From assembly GCA_030522415.1 (NCBI GenBank), contig CM060118.1, positions 27,615,151 to 27,679,150 of the forward strand: a stretch of 64,000 bases of DNA. Reading direction: 5' to 3'. This document shows, one piece after another, positions 52,725 through 64,000 of this stretch. The notes under the pieces were generated by a model. That model had not been told where the DNA came from and did not search any database. It saw nothing but the letters and a program-made list of their open reading frames with translations. The translations under genes were made by a program, and so were the position numbers. The first letter of the stretch is position 1, and the number at the start of each line of letters is the position of its first letter. This DNA is from Channallabes apus. Taxonomy: Eukaryota; Chordata; Actinopteri; Siluriformes; Clariidae.

Positions 52725-53106
52725 CATTAATTCATTCATTCATTCATCTTCTATACCGCTTTATCCTCTATTCAGGGTCGCGGGGACCTGGAGTCTATCC
52801 CGGGAGGCTTAGGGCACAAGGCGGGGTACACCCTGCACAGCGTGCCAATCCATCGCAGGGCACACACATATACGCACATTCACACACTACGGGCAATTTG
52901 GGAACGCCAATTAGCCTAACCTGCATATCTTTGGACTGTGGGAGGAAACCGGAGTACCCGGAGGAAACCCACCAAGCACGGGGAGAGCATGCAAACTCCA
53001 TGCACAGAGAGACAGGAATCGAGCCTGGCCGGGGAATCGAACCCGGCCCCTGGAAGGGGTGGAAGGTGCAAGGCGGCAGTGCTAACCACTACACCACCGC
53101 GCCGCC
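52725..53106 (-). mobile_element. tRNA-derived SINE-like repeat with target duplication
   Basis: The 8-bp duplication AGCGTATT flanks it (52717-52724 and 53107-53114). On the minus strand it starts GGCGGCGCGGTGGTGTAGTG, with an A-box-like TGGTGTAGTGGTTAGCACTG, a B-box-like GGTTCGATTCC, the conserved GGAGTTTGCATGCTCTCC, and ends in a (GAAT)n tail. About 380 bp is long for a simple SINE, so it may be a composite or LINE-tailed type. Confidence 0.82.
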
Positions 53107-53114
53107 AGCGTATT

Positions 53115-55437
53115 AATTTGTGCAGTAAATATACAATGGAAGGCTTATACCTATTTTTATACCTGGGAAGTGTACATGTGATAGAGCAGTTTAGGACACA
53201 GGACAGAGTGCTTTTTTTTTCTTTCTTTAGAAATAAAACCGTAATCAGTCTGTAATACTGAGACTCTCACATATCCACACAACTGAGTGATTGTGTAAGA
53301 CACCCACCTTAAATTTCACACTTCAGTTTGAACACTGTCAAATGAAACTGAATTCAAGGTTTTATTCTCAAAACGTCTGCTTCAGCAGACGTTTAACTTA
53401 TGATCACAGGGCTAGGTTATTGCTCACATTTGTTTAAACTACTAGGTTTACACTCGTTTTAACCCAAGGTACAGATAAAGCAATTCATAAAATTACTTAT
53501 TTTCCATTGATGGTTATAAATAGTACACTCAGTAGTTTTAGTTGTCGTAACTTCTATTTTTTCTCACTGTGTCTGCATCATGAGTCATAGAAGTTGCAGT
53601 ACAAATTCAGGAAACTGTATAGATGATAGGAAGACATGCAAAAATGTCTAGCACAGTCTACAGTTATTGACTGTTCCGAGCAGAAATTTCTTCTCCTAAT
53701 AATAACAAAGCATTTACTGTAAGTAAGACATTTCTTTGAAGGCAAGTGTTCAAAACAGCTTTCTCATCTTCAGGATACATGTGGATTTGTCAGTTGGAAT
53801 ACTATGTAAGCACATTTCTCAAACTTCACACTAGATTAAACTAGTTTTGTCAGCTAGATATCATACAGTAGTTGTGTTGCTTCAGGTAATATGCATTTTC
53901 CCTTTTTCCCAATCTGAAACTATTTCCTCTTCTTTCTGTGCCTGATAGCAGTAGGTATTCATTATCATACTACATGTTCCTTAAGCATGCCTACGTGTTG
54001 GCACTTAACAGCCAAATTATCCCATTATGCAGTACATCAACTTCATTTCGAATGCAATCCCCCAAGCGCAAATATTTGTCACAATTGCATGTGATTAAAC
54101 CTTGCAACACTTTCTCATCATTGTCATAAAAGCATGGAGACTTTCTATTTATATGTAGATATGTACTACAGTATGTGCATTGTAGTTTTACATGTGACCA
54201 TGGCAGGTTTTCTGGCATGAATGCATATGTGACCATGATTCATTTAACCAAATTAAGCATGATGTAGATCATGACTCACATACACCAGACTGTATCATAA
54301 ATCATTTCTCTCCTGCAGCATTCTTAAACTTTTTTTTTTCGTCACCATAAGAAAAATAATGTCACAGTGTTCATGAATGCCACTTAATGCTGCATAGAAT
54401 AGAATTTACATCTGTTGAGGCTTCAAAGAAAAAATCCAATGCACTTCATTTATGACCCTTAAAAATTGCAGTACACCAAATTAACAAAATTAAGTGTGAG
54501 ATATTTGCAAAGATAACACTCTCACTCTCGCTCAGTACAATATATTTAAGAGTGAATGTTATATTCGGCAGATCCCAAATTCCCACTGACCCCATCAGTG
54601 TTTTGCTATACTGTAGAATGTCTTCACTTTAAAAGTATGAAAAACACCATGGAATCTTAAATGAGAATTGCACACTTAATACTTTCACACCTGTTGTAGC
54701 ACACTGTTGGCAGGCTAGATATTATCGTGACTATAAAATGTTGCTGCAATGGAATTCAGCTTTGCCCAGAAAAAAATTATGCAATTATGAGTCATGTTCA
54801 ATTTCGGTTGCCTTGAGACATGCAAAAGAGGTGCGTGTTTTCTCACCCTTACATTTCTGTGATTTAAATTTGAATCTGTGCCATACACTGCTTGCATTGC
54901 TAATAAACTATTGCAGTTCTATATTAGGATGTTTGTAACAGAGAGGGAGATTTGAGGCAGTACACTTCATCTGTGAATTTTATTTTTCCCCTATGCATTA
55001 CAAGTCTATACATTGTAGGATTGTATTTTGCAACACACATACAGCCACTGTGGAGGGTAAGCTAATCCAATCTTCTGGCTCCTAGATGCATTTCTTCCTT
55101 TGAGCTACCTAAGCTATCTCTGTTATTACTGCATAACGAAAAATGTGTGTGTGTGGTGTGTGCTATTTTTGTTTTTGTTTGCCCAAACAGTAAGTGTGTT
55201 AAACTTAGATTCCAGATAGTTTAAAGAATGCATAATGTAGATCAGAGGAGAAAACTTTCAAGGTTCAATCCATTAACTCTGCATGTAGACAGAAACAGAG
55301 AGAGAGAGAGAAAGAGAGAGAATGGGTATTAGAGTGGTCAAAATTAATTTAACCTAAAATTTTAAGTGAGGGCATTGAAATATTAATGAGCCTATAATTT
55401 TTTACTGCTACAAACTGAACATCAGTAAAAATAGTTT
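53115..55437. other. No gene recognised
   Basis: About 2.3 kb of AT-rich DNA. Short frames have no known motifs. (AG)n-like tract at 55287-55320. Confidence 0.4.
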
Positions 55438-55592
55438 CTTGTAAGCAATCTGTTTTTTTAAACCATGAGGAAACCAGAAAACCAGGTAGAATCCCATGCA
55501 GATATGGGAGAACATGCAAACCACCACACAGACGCAGAGGTGCCTAAGCTCAGGATCGAACCCTGGAGCTGTTGCACCACCATACCACACCA
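55438..55592 (-). mobile_element. Old SINE-like remnant
   Basis: 'GGGAGAACATGCAAACCACC' and 'CAGGATCGAACCCTGGAGCT' followed by 'GCACCACCATACCACACC' correspond, with many changes, to the 5' half of the SINE at 52725. Confidence 0.65.
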
Positions 55593-55997
55593 GGCTAATT
55601 AATTATTATTAAAATCATCATAACATTCTAATTATACTCTCAACACACTGTTGCAATATAGGATGCGTGAAGAGATAATAGCTCATAAATGACAGCTTTT
55701 AATTGTTCAGTAACAAAGCTCTGTTTTACAGAGTGGTTATTTAGGTAAAACAATTGTACCTATGAAAAGAGTCAAACTCACAAAAAAAGGCACTAAAATT
55801 ACTTGACAGATTTAAACTATTAAAAAAGTAATTACCATAAAGGAAAAAAAGTAATGTGCAAACAATAGACTTCAAGTTTTCTTAAATAAGCAAAATGTCA
55901 ATATTTTAATATCATATTAAGGGTCATTAGGCTTAATATGGTCTAAAAGTTCATAATCAGTCATTATTAAAGAGAATAATAATATTAGTGCAACATA

Positions 55998-57220
55998 CAC
56001 TCACCTAAAGGATTATTAGGAACACCTGTTCAATTTCTCATTAATGCAATTATCTAATCAACCAATCACATGGCAGTTGCTTCAATGCATTTGGGGGTGT
56101 GGTCCTGGTCAAGACAATCTCCTGAACTCCAAACTGAATGTCAGAATGGGAAAGAAAGGTGATTTAAGCAATTTTGAGCGTGGCATGGTTGTTGGTGCCA
56201 GACGGGCCGGTCTGAGTATTTCACAATCTGCTCAGTTACTGGGATTTTCACGCACAACCATTTCTAAGGGTTTACAAAGAATGGTGTGAAAAGGGAAAAA
56301 CATCCAGTATGCGGCAGTCCTGTGGGCGAAAATGCCTTGTTGATGCTCGAGGTCAGAGGAGAATGGGCCGACTGATTTAAAACTGATAGAAGAGCAACTT
56401 TGACTGAAATAACCACTCGTTACAACCGAGGTATGCAGCAAAGCCTTTGTGAAGCCACAATACGCACAACCTTGAGGCGGATGGGCTACAACAGCAGAAG
56501 ACCTCACGAGGTACCACTCATGTCCACTACAAATAGGAAAAACAGGCTACAATTTGCACGAGCTCACCAAAATTGGACAGTTGAAGACTGGAAAAATTTT
56601 GCCTGCTCTGATGAGTCTCGATTTCTCTTGAGACATTCAAATGGTAGAGTAGGAATTTGGTGTAAACAGAATGAGAACATGGATCCATCATGCCTTGTTA
56701 CCACTGTGCAGGCTGGTGGTGGTGGTGTAATGGTGTGGGGGATGTTTTGTTGGCACACTTTAGGCCCCTTAGTGCCAATTGGGCATCGTTTAAATGCCAC
56801 GGGCTACCTGAGCATTGTTTCTGACCATGTCCATCCCTTTATGACCACCATGTACCCATCCTCTGATGGCTACTTCCAGCAGGATAATGCACCGTGTCAT
56901 GAAGCTTGAATCATTTCAAATTGGTTTCTTTAACATGACAATGAGTTCACTGTACTAAAATGGCCCCCACAGTTACCAGATCTCAACCCAATAGAGCATC
57001 TTTGGGATGTGGTGGAACAGGAGCGTTGTGCCCTGGATGTGCATCCCACAAATCTCCATCACCTGCAAGATGCTATCCAATCAATATGGGCCAACATTTA
57101 TAAAGAATGCTTTCAGCACCTTGTTGAATCAATGCCACGTAGAATTAAGGCAGTTCTGAAGGTGAAAGGGGGTCAAACACCGTATTATTGTGGTGTTCCT
57201 AATAATTCTTTAGGTGAGTG
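55998..57220 (+). mobile_element. Tc1-like transposon with short inverted repeats, family 5
   Basis: The ends are CACTCACCTAAAGGATTATT and its inverse ending TTTAGGTGAGTG, matching over about 29 bp, and are flanked by TA (55996-55997 and 57221-57222). Most of its length is one transposase gene on the plus strand, carrying several stops. Confidence 0.93.
56146..57210 (+). pseudogene. Tc1-like transposase, family 5, decayed
   Basis: It opens MGKKGDLSNFERGMVVGARR with HTH sequence AGLSISQSAQLLGFSRTTIS and then stops after QRMV. In another frame 56400-56909 reads EATIRTTLRRMGYNSRRPHE, RLQFARAHQNWTVEDWKNFA, the first catalytic Asp in CSDESRFLLR, GGGGVMVWGMF and the second Asp in YFQQDNAPCHEA, then a stop. 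The last part after a short gap holds LPDLNPIEHLWDVVEQERCA with the Glu and ends VKGGQTPYYCG. Each catalytic residue is still readable, but the frame is broken at least three times. Confidence 0.93.
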
Positions 57221-57645
57221 TATAGCCAGTACAGGTTTGTGGACACCTAAGCATCACACTTGAATCATATGTGCTTTTTGAACATACTGTACCATTCCAG
57301 ATTGATTCTCCCTTTGATATTATAACAACTTCCACATTTCTGAAAAGGATTGCCATTTGATTTTGTTGTGTGTCTAAAGAGATTTGTCTGGAACTGATGT
57401 CAGGTCAAGAGCCTGACATCTTCAGTGGGGTTGAGGTGAGAGCTCTGTGCAGAACACTCAAGTTCTTCCTCTCCAATTAAAAAAAAAAATAATTTTTTTT
57501 TTCATGAGCTCAATTTGTGCAAAAGGACATTTTCATACCGAACAGCGTTGAACTACTGAGTTCTAATGAAATTGTAGTGCTATAACATAAAAAAAGACAT
57601 TCTGAACAATTCTGCGCTTCCGACATTGTGAAAACCGTTTGGGGA
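57221..57645. other. No gene recognised
   Basis: AT-rich DNA with an A run near 57480 and 'AGAGCCTGACATCTTCAGTG'-like unique sequence. Nothing supportable. Confidence 0.4.
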
Positions 57646-58000
57646 AGAACCACCAGAGGTGGAAAGTAACGAATTACATTTACTCGCGTTACTGTAATTG
57701 AGTAGCTTTTTTGTGTATTTCTACTTTTTAAAGTAGTTTTAAAAATCTGTAATTTTACTTTTACTTAAGTACGTTTTGTTTGAAGTATTGTAATTCGCTA
57801 CATTTTAAATCATATTCGCTACTGAGTAAAAAATAAACGAATGAAAATTATAAAATAATAAAAGATATTATGCTTTATAAATGCCCCGTTGCGCTCGCGT
57901 GTGTATATCATGTCCTGGTCGCGCGCCGCTCCAGACTCCACTCCAGGTTTTCTGACATCGGCAGCTACCTGACCTTCCACACGGTCGCTTCCGCCCTGAG

Positions 58001-58031
58001 TGACGTCATCGACTAGCACGACCATGTATAA
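58001..58031 (+). promoter_or_regulatory. CRE plus TATA box arrangement in the Tol2-like element
   Basis: A perfect TGACGTCA (58001-58008) lies 17 bases before TATAAA (58026-58031) in GC-rich sequence. The spacing is that of a compact Pol II promoter on the plus strand. No obvious coding exon follows before the nested hAT begins at 58160. Confidence 0.5.
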
Positions 58032-58159
58032 ACCGGAGAGAGACGCGGGAAAGATGTGATTTTGGCGTTTTGATATTTGGTTGTGTATTCTGGTTTTGAC
58101 TTTTTGCCTCCAATTGACTTTGATTATTGGTTTGGTTGGTCTTTGTATATATTTGTAGA

Positions 58160-59755
58160 CAGTGGCGGACTGGGACAATAATTCAGGCCGGGAATTTAAC
58201 TCCACTCCCAGGCCACCTCTGCTGCTGCAGTCACCACCACCCTATTCATGTAATCTACTGGACTGAGAAACTTGTAGGCGAACCCTATTATTGTAACAGG
58301 TACAGTAGACTACCAGATGCAATATAAATGAATAAAAAAAATAACCCTTAACAACTCACTAGGAATACACCATTTATACTACCAAACCAATGACAAATAG
58401 AAAATTGGCTTTTTAAAAGAGATAATAAGAGACACACTCACATGTTGAAATTTTACATTTTATGTATTTTCAGTGCTCAACTCTAGTATACCAAATGTAT
58501 CAGAAACACAAACACAAATAAACTTAACAAAGCCTATGACAGCGTAAGTAACAGATAACAATGTTTACTCAATTATGGCATTATGTGGAACAGACCAGTA
58601 AGAGTAAACAGTAAGTAATTAGCACTACTAGTGATTTCACTGTCTCCTTCATCTTTCCCTGAATCCTTCTCTCTCTCTCACTCTGCACATCTAGTTGCTC
58701 TGCAATATGAAATAAGCGTGTTCAATAATCTGTATTTATAATTGTGCAGCCATCAGTTGTATGTCCCCAAAATTACAGTCCTACTACTGATCTTATAAAT
58801 CATAAAAAGCACATGTTGTTTAAAAAGTATAGCTGCTACCTGCATGTTTAGTTTTGCTTATCTTAAACTTTACCTGAAGGTTCCTGCTCTGACGCTAACG
58901 CTGAACTGTCCACCACCTCTACTGTAGCTCAACAGCAGGAGCATTTGCAGCACTAGTGCTACTGCTGCTGCCTTCCTCACCTTTTCTAAATAAATAAATA
59001 AACAAACAAACATTGCAGTCTGCATATTGTAGACTAGAAATGAAAAATCTAAATAACTAATACTGTATTCTTTTCCATACCATCTACTTGATTTATTTAT
59101 TATTTAAAAAATTTGACCCACTAACACTATTTTGTCTACTTTTTATTCATTTTTATTTATTATATTAAAAATATGCGACATGTAGACGAAACGAGACTTG
59201 ACACAGCACAGCAGGACTTACATATTGTTGCTCGTTTGTTGGTTTAATTTTATCTATTGTGATTATCTAAGTGATTTGGAGAAAGTGTTCATCTGCCAAA
59301 TTATTATAAATAAAATGTAAATGTAATCTTGACCGACCTGTTCCCTTACTGGCGAACATGGCTGGGATTTTGCAGCAGCTTGCTGCGTCTGCGGCCGGGG
59401 CTTTTTTTCTTTTTATACGCTCTCTCTCTGCTCCTCCTTTGCGTTTACGCTCCATTTTTTGAACGATTTAGTCAGATATACCCTGTCTCTGGATATAGCC
59501 AGATATTAGGCAGTGCGTCGCTGACATTGGGTCATGTGGGCGGTCATGTGGGAGTGTAATTTTCCCTCCTGATCTTCTAATCTTCCCTTTCCATTGCCTG
59601 ATTCGTAGATTGAGAGATCCGTAAATTAATTAGTAGTTGCACACCAGCCTATCACATGCCAGGCTGATCGTCTGCACAGCGGCAGCCGGCAGGCCAGAAC
59701 GACCGTCAGGCCACCGGGAAATGTCCCGGTGCTCCCGATGGCCAGTCCGCCCCTG
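58160..59755. mobile_element. hAT element nested in the Tol2-like copy
   Basis: It begins CAGTGGCGGACTGGGACAAT and ends (reverse complement) CAGGGGCGGACTGGCCATCG. The 8-bp duplication TTTGTAGA flanks it (58152-58159 and 59756-59763). Its termini resemble those of the 178-bp MITE at 18961. No transposase frame is recognisable inside; the interior is AT-rich apart from a patch at 59330-59420. Confidence 0.9.
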
Positions 59756-61564
59756 TTTGTAGATAATTTAATTGTTTTTGGTTTAGGGAGTCCGGGAAGG
59801 TACCTGTATTTTTGTTTGTGTGTGTTTTTTTTTTTTTTTTTTTTTTGCAGGTAATCTAGCTACTAAATATAAATACCATTTTGTTTATTATTTTGGCCTG
59901 GGTCCAACCTGAATCTGATCCTCCTCCTGGTGTGTGTGTGTGTACAAACCTCATTATTTCATCAGTTAATGATTGGATCTAGTTCTTTCTGCCATATACC
60001 ACCATTTCCATACAGTTATATATATTATAAATAGAACCCTGAACCATTCTTTTGCTCTATGGCCCTAGACTGGGACGTAACACCATATTTAAGTGACCAC
60101 TTTGATTTTCAAGCACAAGAAAGACAACAGCTTTATTATGCAAAGGTGTTCCTTCAGTTAAAAACAACTACTTTGAGATTTACATCTGCTCATCTTTTTT
60201 GAACTACGAATACCTCATCCCACCCCCGCTGTTAAAAAAAATAAAAAAGTAATTCGGTAACTTTTACTCTGAGTACATTTTTTAATGAGCTACTTTTTAC
60301 TTTTACTTGAGTAGATTTTTATAATGGTAACTTTACTTGTACTTAAGTAAAATTTCACTGAAGTAACAGTACTTGTACTTGAGTACAAAATTTTATTACT
60401 CTTTCCACCTCTGAGAACCACCTATGGGTGCGATGGTCAGATGTTCACAAACATTTAGCCATATAGAGTATAAAAATGCAAAAGTGAGCTGATAATGGCG
60501 ACACATGACTGCTACTGAATATTTGCCCACTTATCAGCTTATAGTTAATGTCTAATACAGCATAACCACAACACTATGTGCTAGCTACTTTTACTTCATC
60601 ATAAAAATATTTAGAAATAACTTAATCTTAGATAGTTAAATGTGGAATGTGGAGGGTTTCTGCAATTTTGTACATAGTACCAGGACAATAAAAGGCAATC
60701 TTATATTGTATGTAGGCATTACATTATGTAGGATAAGACAACAGCAAGACGCTGGCCTGCATGATTGAGAGACTGAGCTGATGTGAAGGTGACTTACAAG
60801 ATCCGATTACAGAAACAATTCTGCACATAACATTACCTATAACATTACATCTGTGACGCACACCACATACGTGTAAATCTTTTCATTCTCATTATGGTTG
60901 CACATAAAGCGTGTCACACCTGCACGCACCATCTGCAATAAACTGCTTAAACTGATTGGTTTGTACACAAAGCAGAGGTCTATAGATGGGAGTAGATGAA
61001 CACACAGCTGCTCTCGGGGCTTTAGAAGAGAGTACAGTCAGGTCAGGTACTGCATCGATCACACCCCTGTCTGCCGCTCTGAGACACTGGTTACATAGCA
61101 CAATGGCTCTTATTTCAAGTGGTTTAAAGCCAGTGTTTGCAGTAGTGATAGAATCTCTGATTTACTGTTGAACAAAGTGACATTAGTCTAATTATCCTAG
61201 TTAAGAGGACAGTGCAAAGTCGTGATGCAAAAAAAAGAAAAAAATTAAGAAGAACCATGCACAAGACCTTGATAAGACCTTATCACATTACAAAATGTTC
61301 TTATCCCCACAGAATGAGACAAGGTTGAATATTTGTAATGAAATTATTTCTTTAGTGTAGACCTAGACACTGCTTCCTATTGTTTTTCGATTTCAACTAC
61401 ACTGTCACATTGGAAAATCAAGGCTGTTTTTTATTTATTTATTTATTTATTTTTTACGGCTGTATCTGAGTTGAGACTGTGATTGTTATCAGAAGTTGCC
61501 ATGCAGCATTCAAAACAAATAAAAATAAATTAATGCTGCAGTAATTCCTGTAACACCAAACCTC

Positions 61565-61632
61565 CCAGTGCATGGTGGTGTTAATCCCAGTACTCCAGTT
61601 TACTCCCACAGTCCAAAGACATGCATTGTTGC
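61565..61632 (+). mobile_element. Short SINE-like remnant
   Basis: 'CCAGTTTACTCCCACAGTCC' followed by 'AAAGACATGCA' matches the middle of the SINE at 52725 in the opposite orientation, with about 65 bp remaining. Confidence 0.55.
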
Positions 61633-61645
61633 GTGATTTACATTT

Positions 61646-61648
<3 letters not shown>

Positions 61649-61707
<59 letters not shown>
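61649..61707. repeat. (TG)n microsatellite
   Basis: About 29 uninterrupted TG units. A second array lies at 61913-61940. Confidence 0.95.
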
Positions 61708-61708
<1 letters not shown>

Positions 61709-61909
61709 GACAGACTCCTGACTTTGGGTCTAGAGACAGCACTGGTGTGTGCTTGTTTATTTCCATGTCCCTTTGTGTATGTGTTTATGTGAGTGTGGAG
61801 GCCTGCTGTGAGATAGATTGCTTCTAAATGGCTTTTCTGAGTTTTCTATGCTTTTTCATTTTGTGCAGGTCATAGTACTCTACCTGAGAGACCATGTATG
61901 TTCCCAGAC

Positions 61910-61943
<34 letters not shown>

Positions 61944-62076
61944 CTTTTTAATACTTATAGGTGTACTGTACCAAATAAAGTGGCCCATTTTTATTATGTG
62001 TTGCAAAATTCAGAAATGAATATTTATTAACAATGGCTGACTACAAATTATTATCCTTCTTTCAGGAAATAATGTT

Positions 62077-62078
<2 letters not shown>

Positions 62079-62138
<60 letters not shown>
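62079..62138. repeat. (TG)n microsatellite
   Basis: About 29 TG units. Confidence 0.95.
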
Positions 62139-62139
<1 letters not shown>

Positions 62140-63374
62140 GTAGGTGTGTATGAGTGTTATGACAGCAGAGTGCCATGTACAAGAGCTACACACAAGAGCA
62201 GTAATAGCCCTGGAACGCACTCTGAAAAAGCAACTGTGAATTTTAAAATGATCGAAACATGATGCAATTCCCTGAGCATTTGAAAAAAAAAAACTTTCAG
62301 TCAAATCCACAAGTGCAGTTCCCACATAGCGGTAAATCAAGTGTGTAGTGGAGGGTATTACAACAGAATACGATTAGCATTTCATACATTTGTAATGAAA
62401 TCCTGAGCCCTCACTCACCATCATCCAGCATGAACTATACATTACACTGACTCGTTTTGCTTCCAGGGTAGCATCAAAGTAAACTTAAATAATAGCATCT
62501 ACATTAAATAATGTGCTTCTACTTTTTTGTCAAGAGCTGATAAAAAGTTGATATTAAAACACTATTTGGCATATACATTCATCTTGTTTTTCACACTGTT
62601 TTTGTTTTTTAACATATGCCATGGTGGTTGACAGGTGAAGTGTCCCAAACTGTACTCTTAGCGAATATTGCAAGAGTAGTTGAACTTATAGAGGTCAAAT
62701 TGATCTTCTAAAGCTATGACAGAAGATATAATAAAGTAGAAGCTCTTCTGACAATGTGAGACTTTGCAGACATTTCAATGCTCCCTCAGTTTTCATCTGG
62801 CATCAGGGTTATTTCTGTTTGATGGGGATAAAAGTGTGTTCAAATTACTAGCCTATACAGGTATATTGACTTCAAACCATTCTATATCTTACTAAGGTCT
62901 GCTTTTTTTCACATGCTTTAAGATTACAAGTTTACAGTTTAAAGATTACATATATTTATATTTAGAAACCCTTAAAAAGTTAGAAAACCTAGAAATAATA
63001 GTATGCACTGTGTGTCCTAGAAAGGTCTGTTTAGAAAGGTCAAATTATTGACATATATTATGCAAAGAAAACAATTAATGAAACTTGTAATTACTGGAAT
63101 TAAGAACTCACATTAAGAAAAATACATTATTAAAACTTGGATGGATAGTGGTGAATTGGCAAGTTAGTGGAAGAAATGTGGTCAGAATAAAAATTATTAA
63201 GATCACTAAACAGTGTTTAGATCACTTACAAGTTGCATTGTAAAAAACTGACAGTACAAATTACAGCTATGTTTAATAGTAAAAGTAAGAAAATTTCACA
63301 CACAATGCAACAAGAACTTACAGGGGGAATAAATAGCTGTGTGGCAATAGAAAAAACAGTTGTTAGTGAAATAA

Positions 63375-63662
63375 ATGATAAAAAAGAGGTTTAATTTTCC
63401 TAGGGAGCATATGGACAAGGGTATGTGGTCTGATGAGTCCAGACTAACCCTATTGCAGAACAATGAGCATATTAGGGTAAGAACGAAAGTGTATGAAGCA
63501 ATGCACCCATCATGCATAGTGGCCTCTGAAGGCAATGTTATAATCTGGAGTTGCTTCAGTTGGTCAGGTCTAGGTTCAGCAACATTTATTGGCAAAATAA
63601 AAAATGAAGTTATCCCATCAGTTCTTGATGGCACAGGCAAATTCCAAATACTCACATTGTGA
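63375..63662 (+). pseudogene. Tc1-like transposase fossil, family 6, central part
   Basis: A 95-codon frame carries MWSDESRLTLLQNNEHIRVR, where WSDES holds the first catalytic Asp, then MHPSCIVASEGNVIIWSCFS and WSGLGSATFIGKIKNEVIPS, and DGTGKFQILTL, where the block FQDDN with the second Asp should be but has been lost. It is unlike the other five Tc1 families here. No terminal repeats were found around it, so it is an old fragment. Confidence 0.8.
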
Positions 63663-64000
63663 GGGTGAGAGTCACAAACAGTGACTAGATGAGATAGGGC
63701 TAGCTAGAGATAGAGGGATAGTTTGTGATGAGGTGAGGTGATGCAGACAGATGCAAGTCTCCACTACAACATGCTGATAGCTGAGCAGCAAAGAAGTACT
63801 GCTCTTCAACCTGGCACTCAGTAACCATGATGATCACATGGATGTGCACCATACAGTCGTTCCCTTTCATATTTCTTCTGTAATTTGACAAAATGTAAGC
63901 AGGAAACATATCCACAAAGATGGAATAATGAAGAGCTCATTCCAACCTCCAGTACTAGAGAGCTTTTCAGTACACTCTTGAAGTAAAGTGTATTTAGGCA
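63663..64000. other. No gene recognised
   Basis: End of the window; no supportable feature. Confidence 0.4.

Larger units (their letters stand above)
57654..60413. mobile_element. Tol2-like hAT element, non-autonomous, with a nested hAT
   Basis: The ends CAGAGGTGGAAAGTAAC and, in reverse complement, CAGAGGTGGAAAGAGTAATA are flanked by AGAACCAC (57646-57653 and 60414-60421). The many 'TTTACTT', 'GTACTT' and 'GAGTA' subterminal motifs resemble those of Tol2. No transposase was found. The 1.6-kb hAT at 58160-59755 is nested inside. The remaining Tol2-like body is about 1.16 kb. Confidence 0.93.
60422..63374. other. No gene recognised; TG arrays
   Basis: About 3 kb without supportable genes. 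It contains TG arrays (61649-61707, 61913-61940, 62079-62138), a (TTTA)n tract (61430-61455) and the SINE remnant at 61565. Open frames are short and without motifs. Confidence 0.4.

Noticed and set aside
52953..53106. A functional tRNA gene in the SINE head
   Set aside because: A and B box-like motifs are present, but the sequence diverges from a tRNA fold and continues into the repeat body.
1..64000. CRISPR array, operon or bacterial defence system
   Set aside because: Repeats are dispersed eukaryotic transposons and microsatellites; no spaced short direct repeats, operons or prokaryotic genes were seen.

Overview
The window looks like animal nuclear DNA, almost certainly from a ray-finned fish. 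It is AT-rich, full of (CA/TG)n and (AT)n arrays, and packed with transposon types that coexist in teleosts: several Tc1-like families, many hAT elements, a chromodomain Ty3/Gypsy element, BEL/Pao, L2/CR1-type and RTE-type LINEs, tRNA-derived SINE-like repeats and a piggyBac fossil. I see no intact host gene, rRNA, tRNA gene or CRISPR array. The exact species cannot be read from this sequence. All family calls come from recognising motifs; no database was searched.

Layout. 1-6.8 kb: piggyBac transposase fossil (about 440-1645), a complete Tc1 copy with 178-bp terminal inverted repeats (3681-5057), and a GTTGATTCAATG-rich block. 6.8-11.7 kb: a hAT element with an 8-bp target duplication, interrupted by a young Ty3/Gypsy element with its own 5-bp duplication. 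11.7-16.4 kb: a second Gypsy fragment and a 5'-truncated L2-like LINE (copy A, minus). 16.4-25.1 kb: a BEL/Pao element (minus) in pieces, split by a hAT end, a hAT MITE and a long L2-like LINE (copy B, plus) whose ORF1 carries an SGNH esterase domain. 25.6-30.1 kb: a hAT containing a Harbinger-like element that contains a palindrome with 310-bp arms. 31.7-37.3 kb: an RTE LINE with a 13-bp duplication holding an L2 fragment and a Tc1 element, which itself holds a 3.3-kb LINE. 38.7-43 kb: a TA-flanked element and a Tc1 (minus) inside an AT-rich candidate transposon. 45-49.2 kb: L2-like LINE copy C with a long open RT frame. 50-57 kb: SINE-like repeats and Tc1 remnants. 57.6-60.4 kb: a Tol2-like hAT containing another hAT. 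60.4-64 kb: TG arrays and a last Tc1 fossil.

How the parts relate. Nothing here is an operon or a cooperating gene set; the logic is serial insertion. Target duplications and reading frames that resume on the far side of an insert allow the order of many insertions to be read. The most unusual product is a 400-codon open frame (10304-11506, minus) in which a deletion joined the Gypsy LTR, including its TATA box, directly to reverse transcriptase. I found no convincing new biological system; the strongest leads are this chimera, the 694-bp palindrome and the nested insertions with matched duplications.
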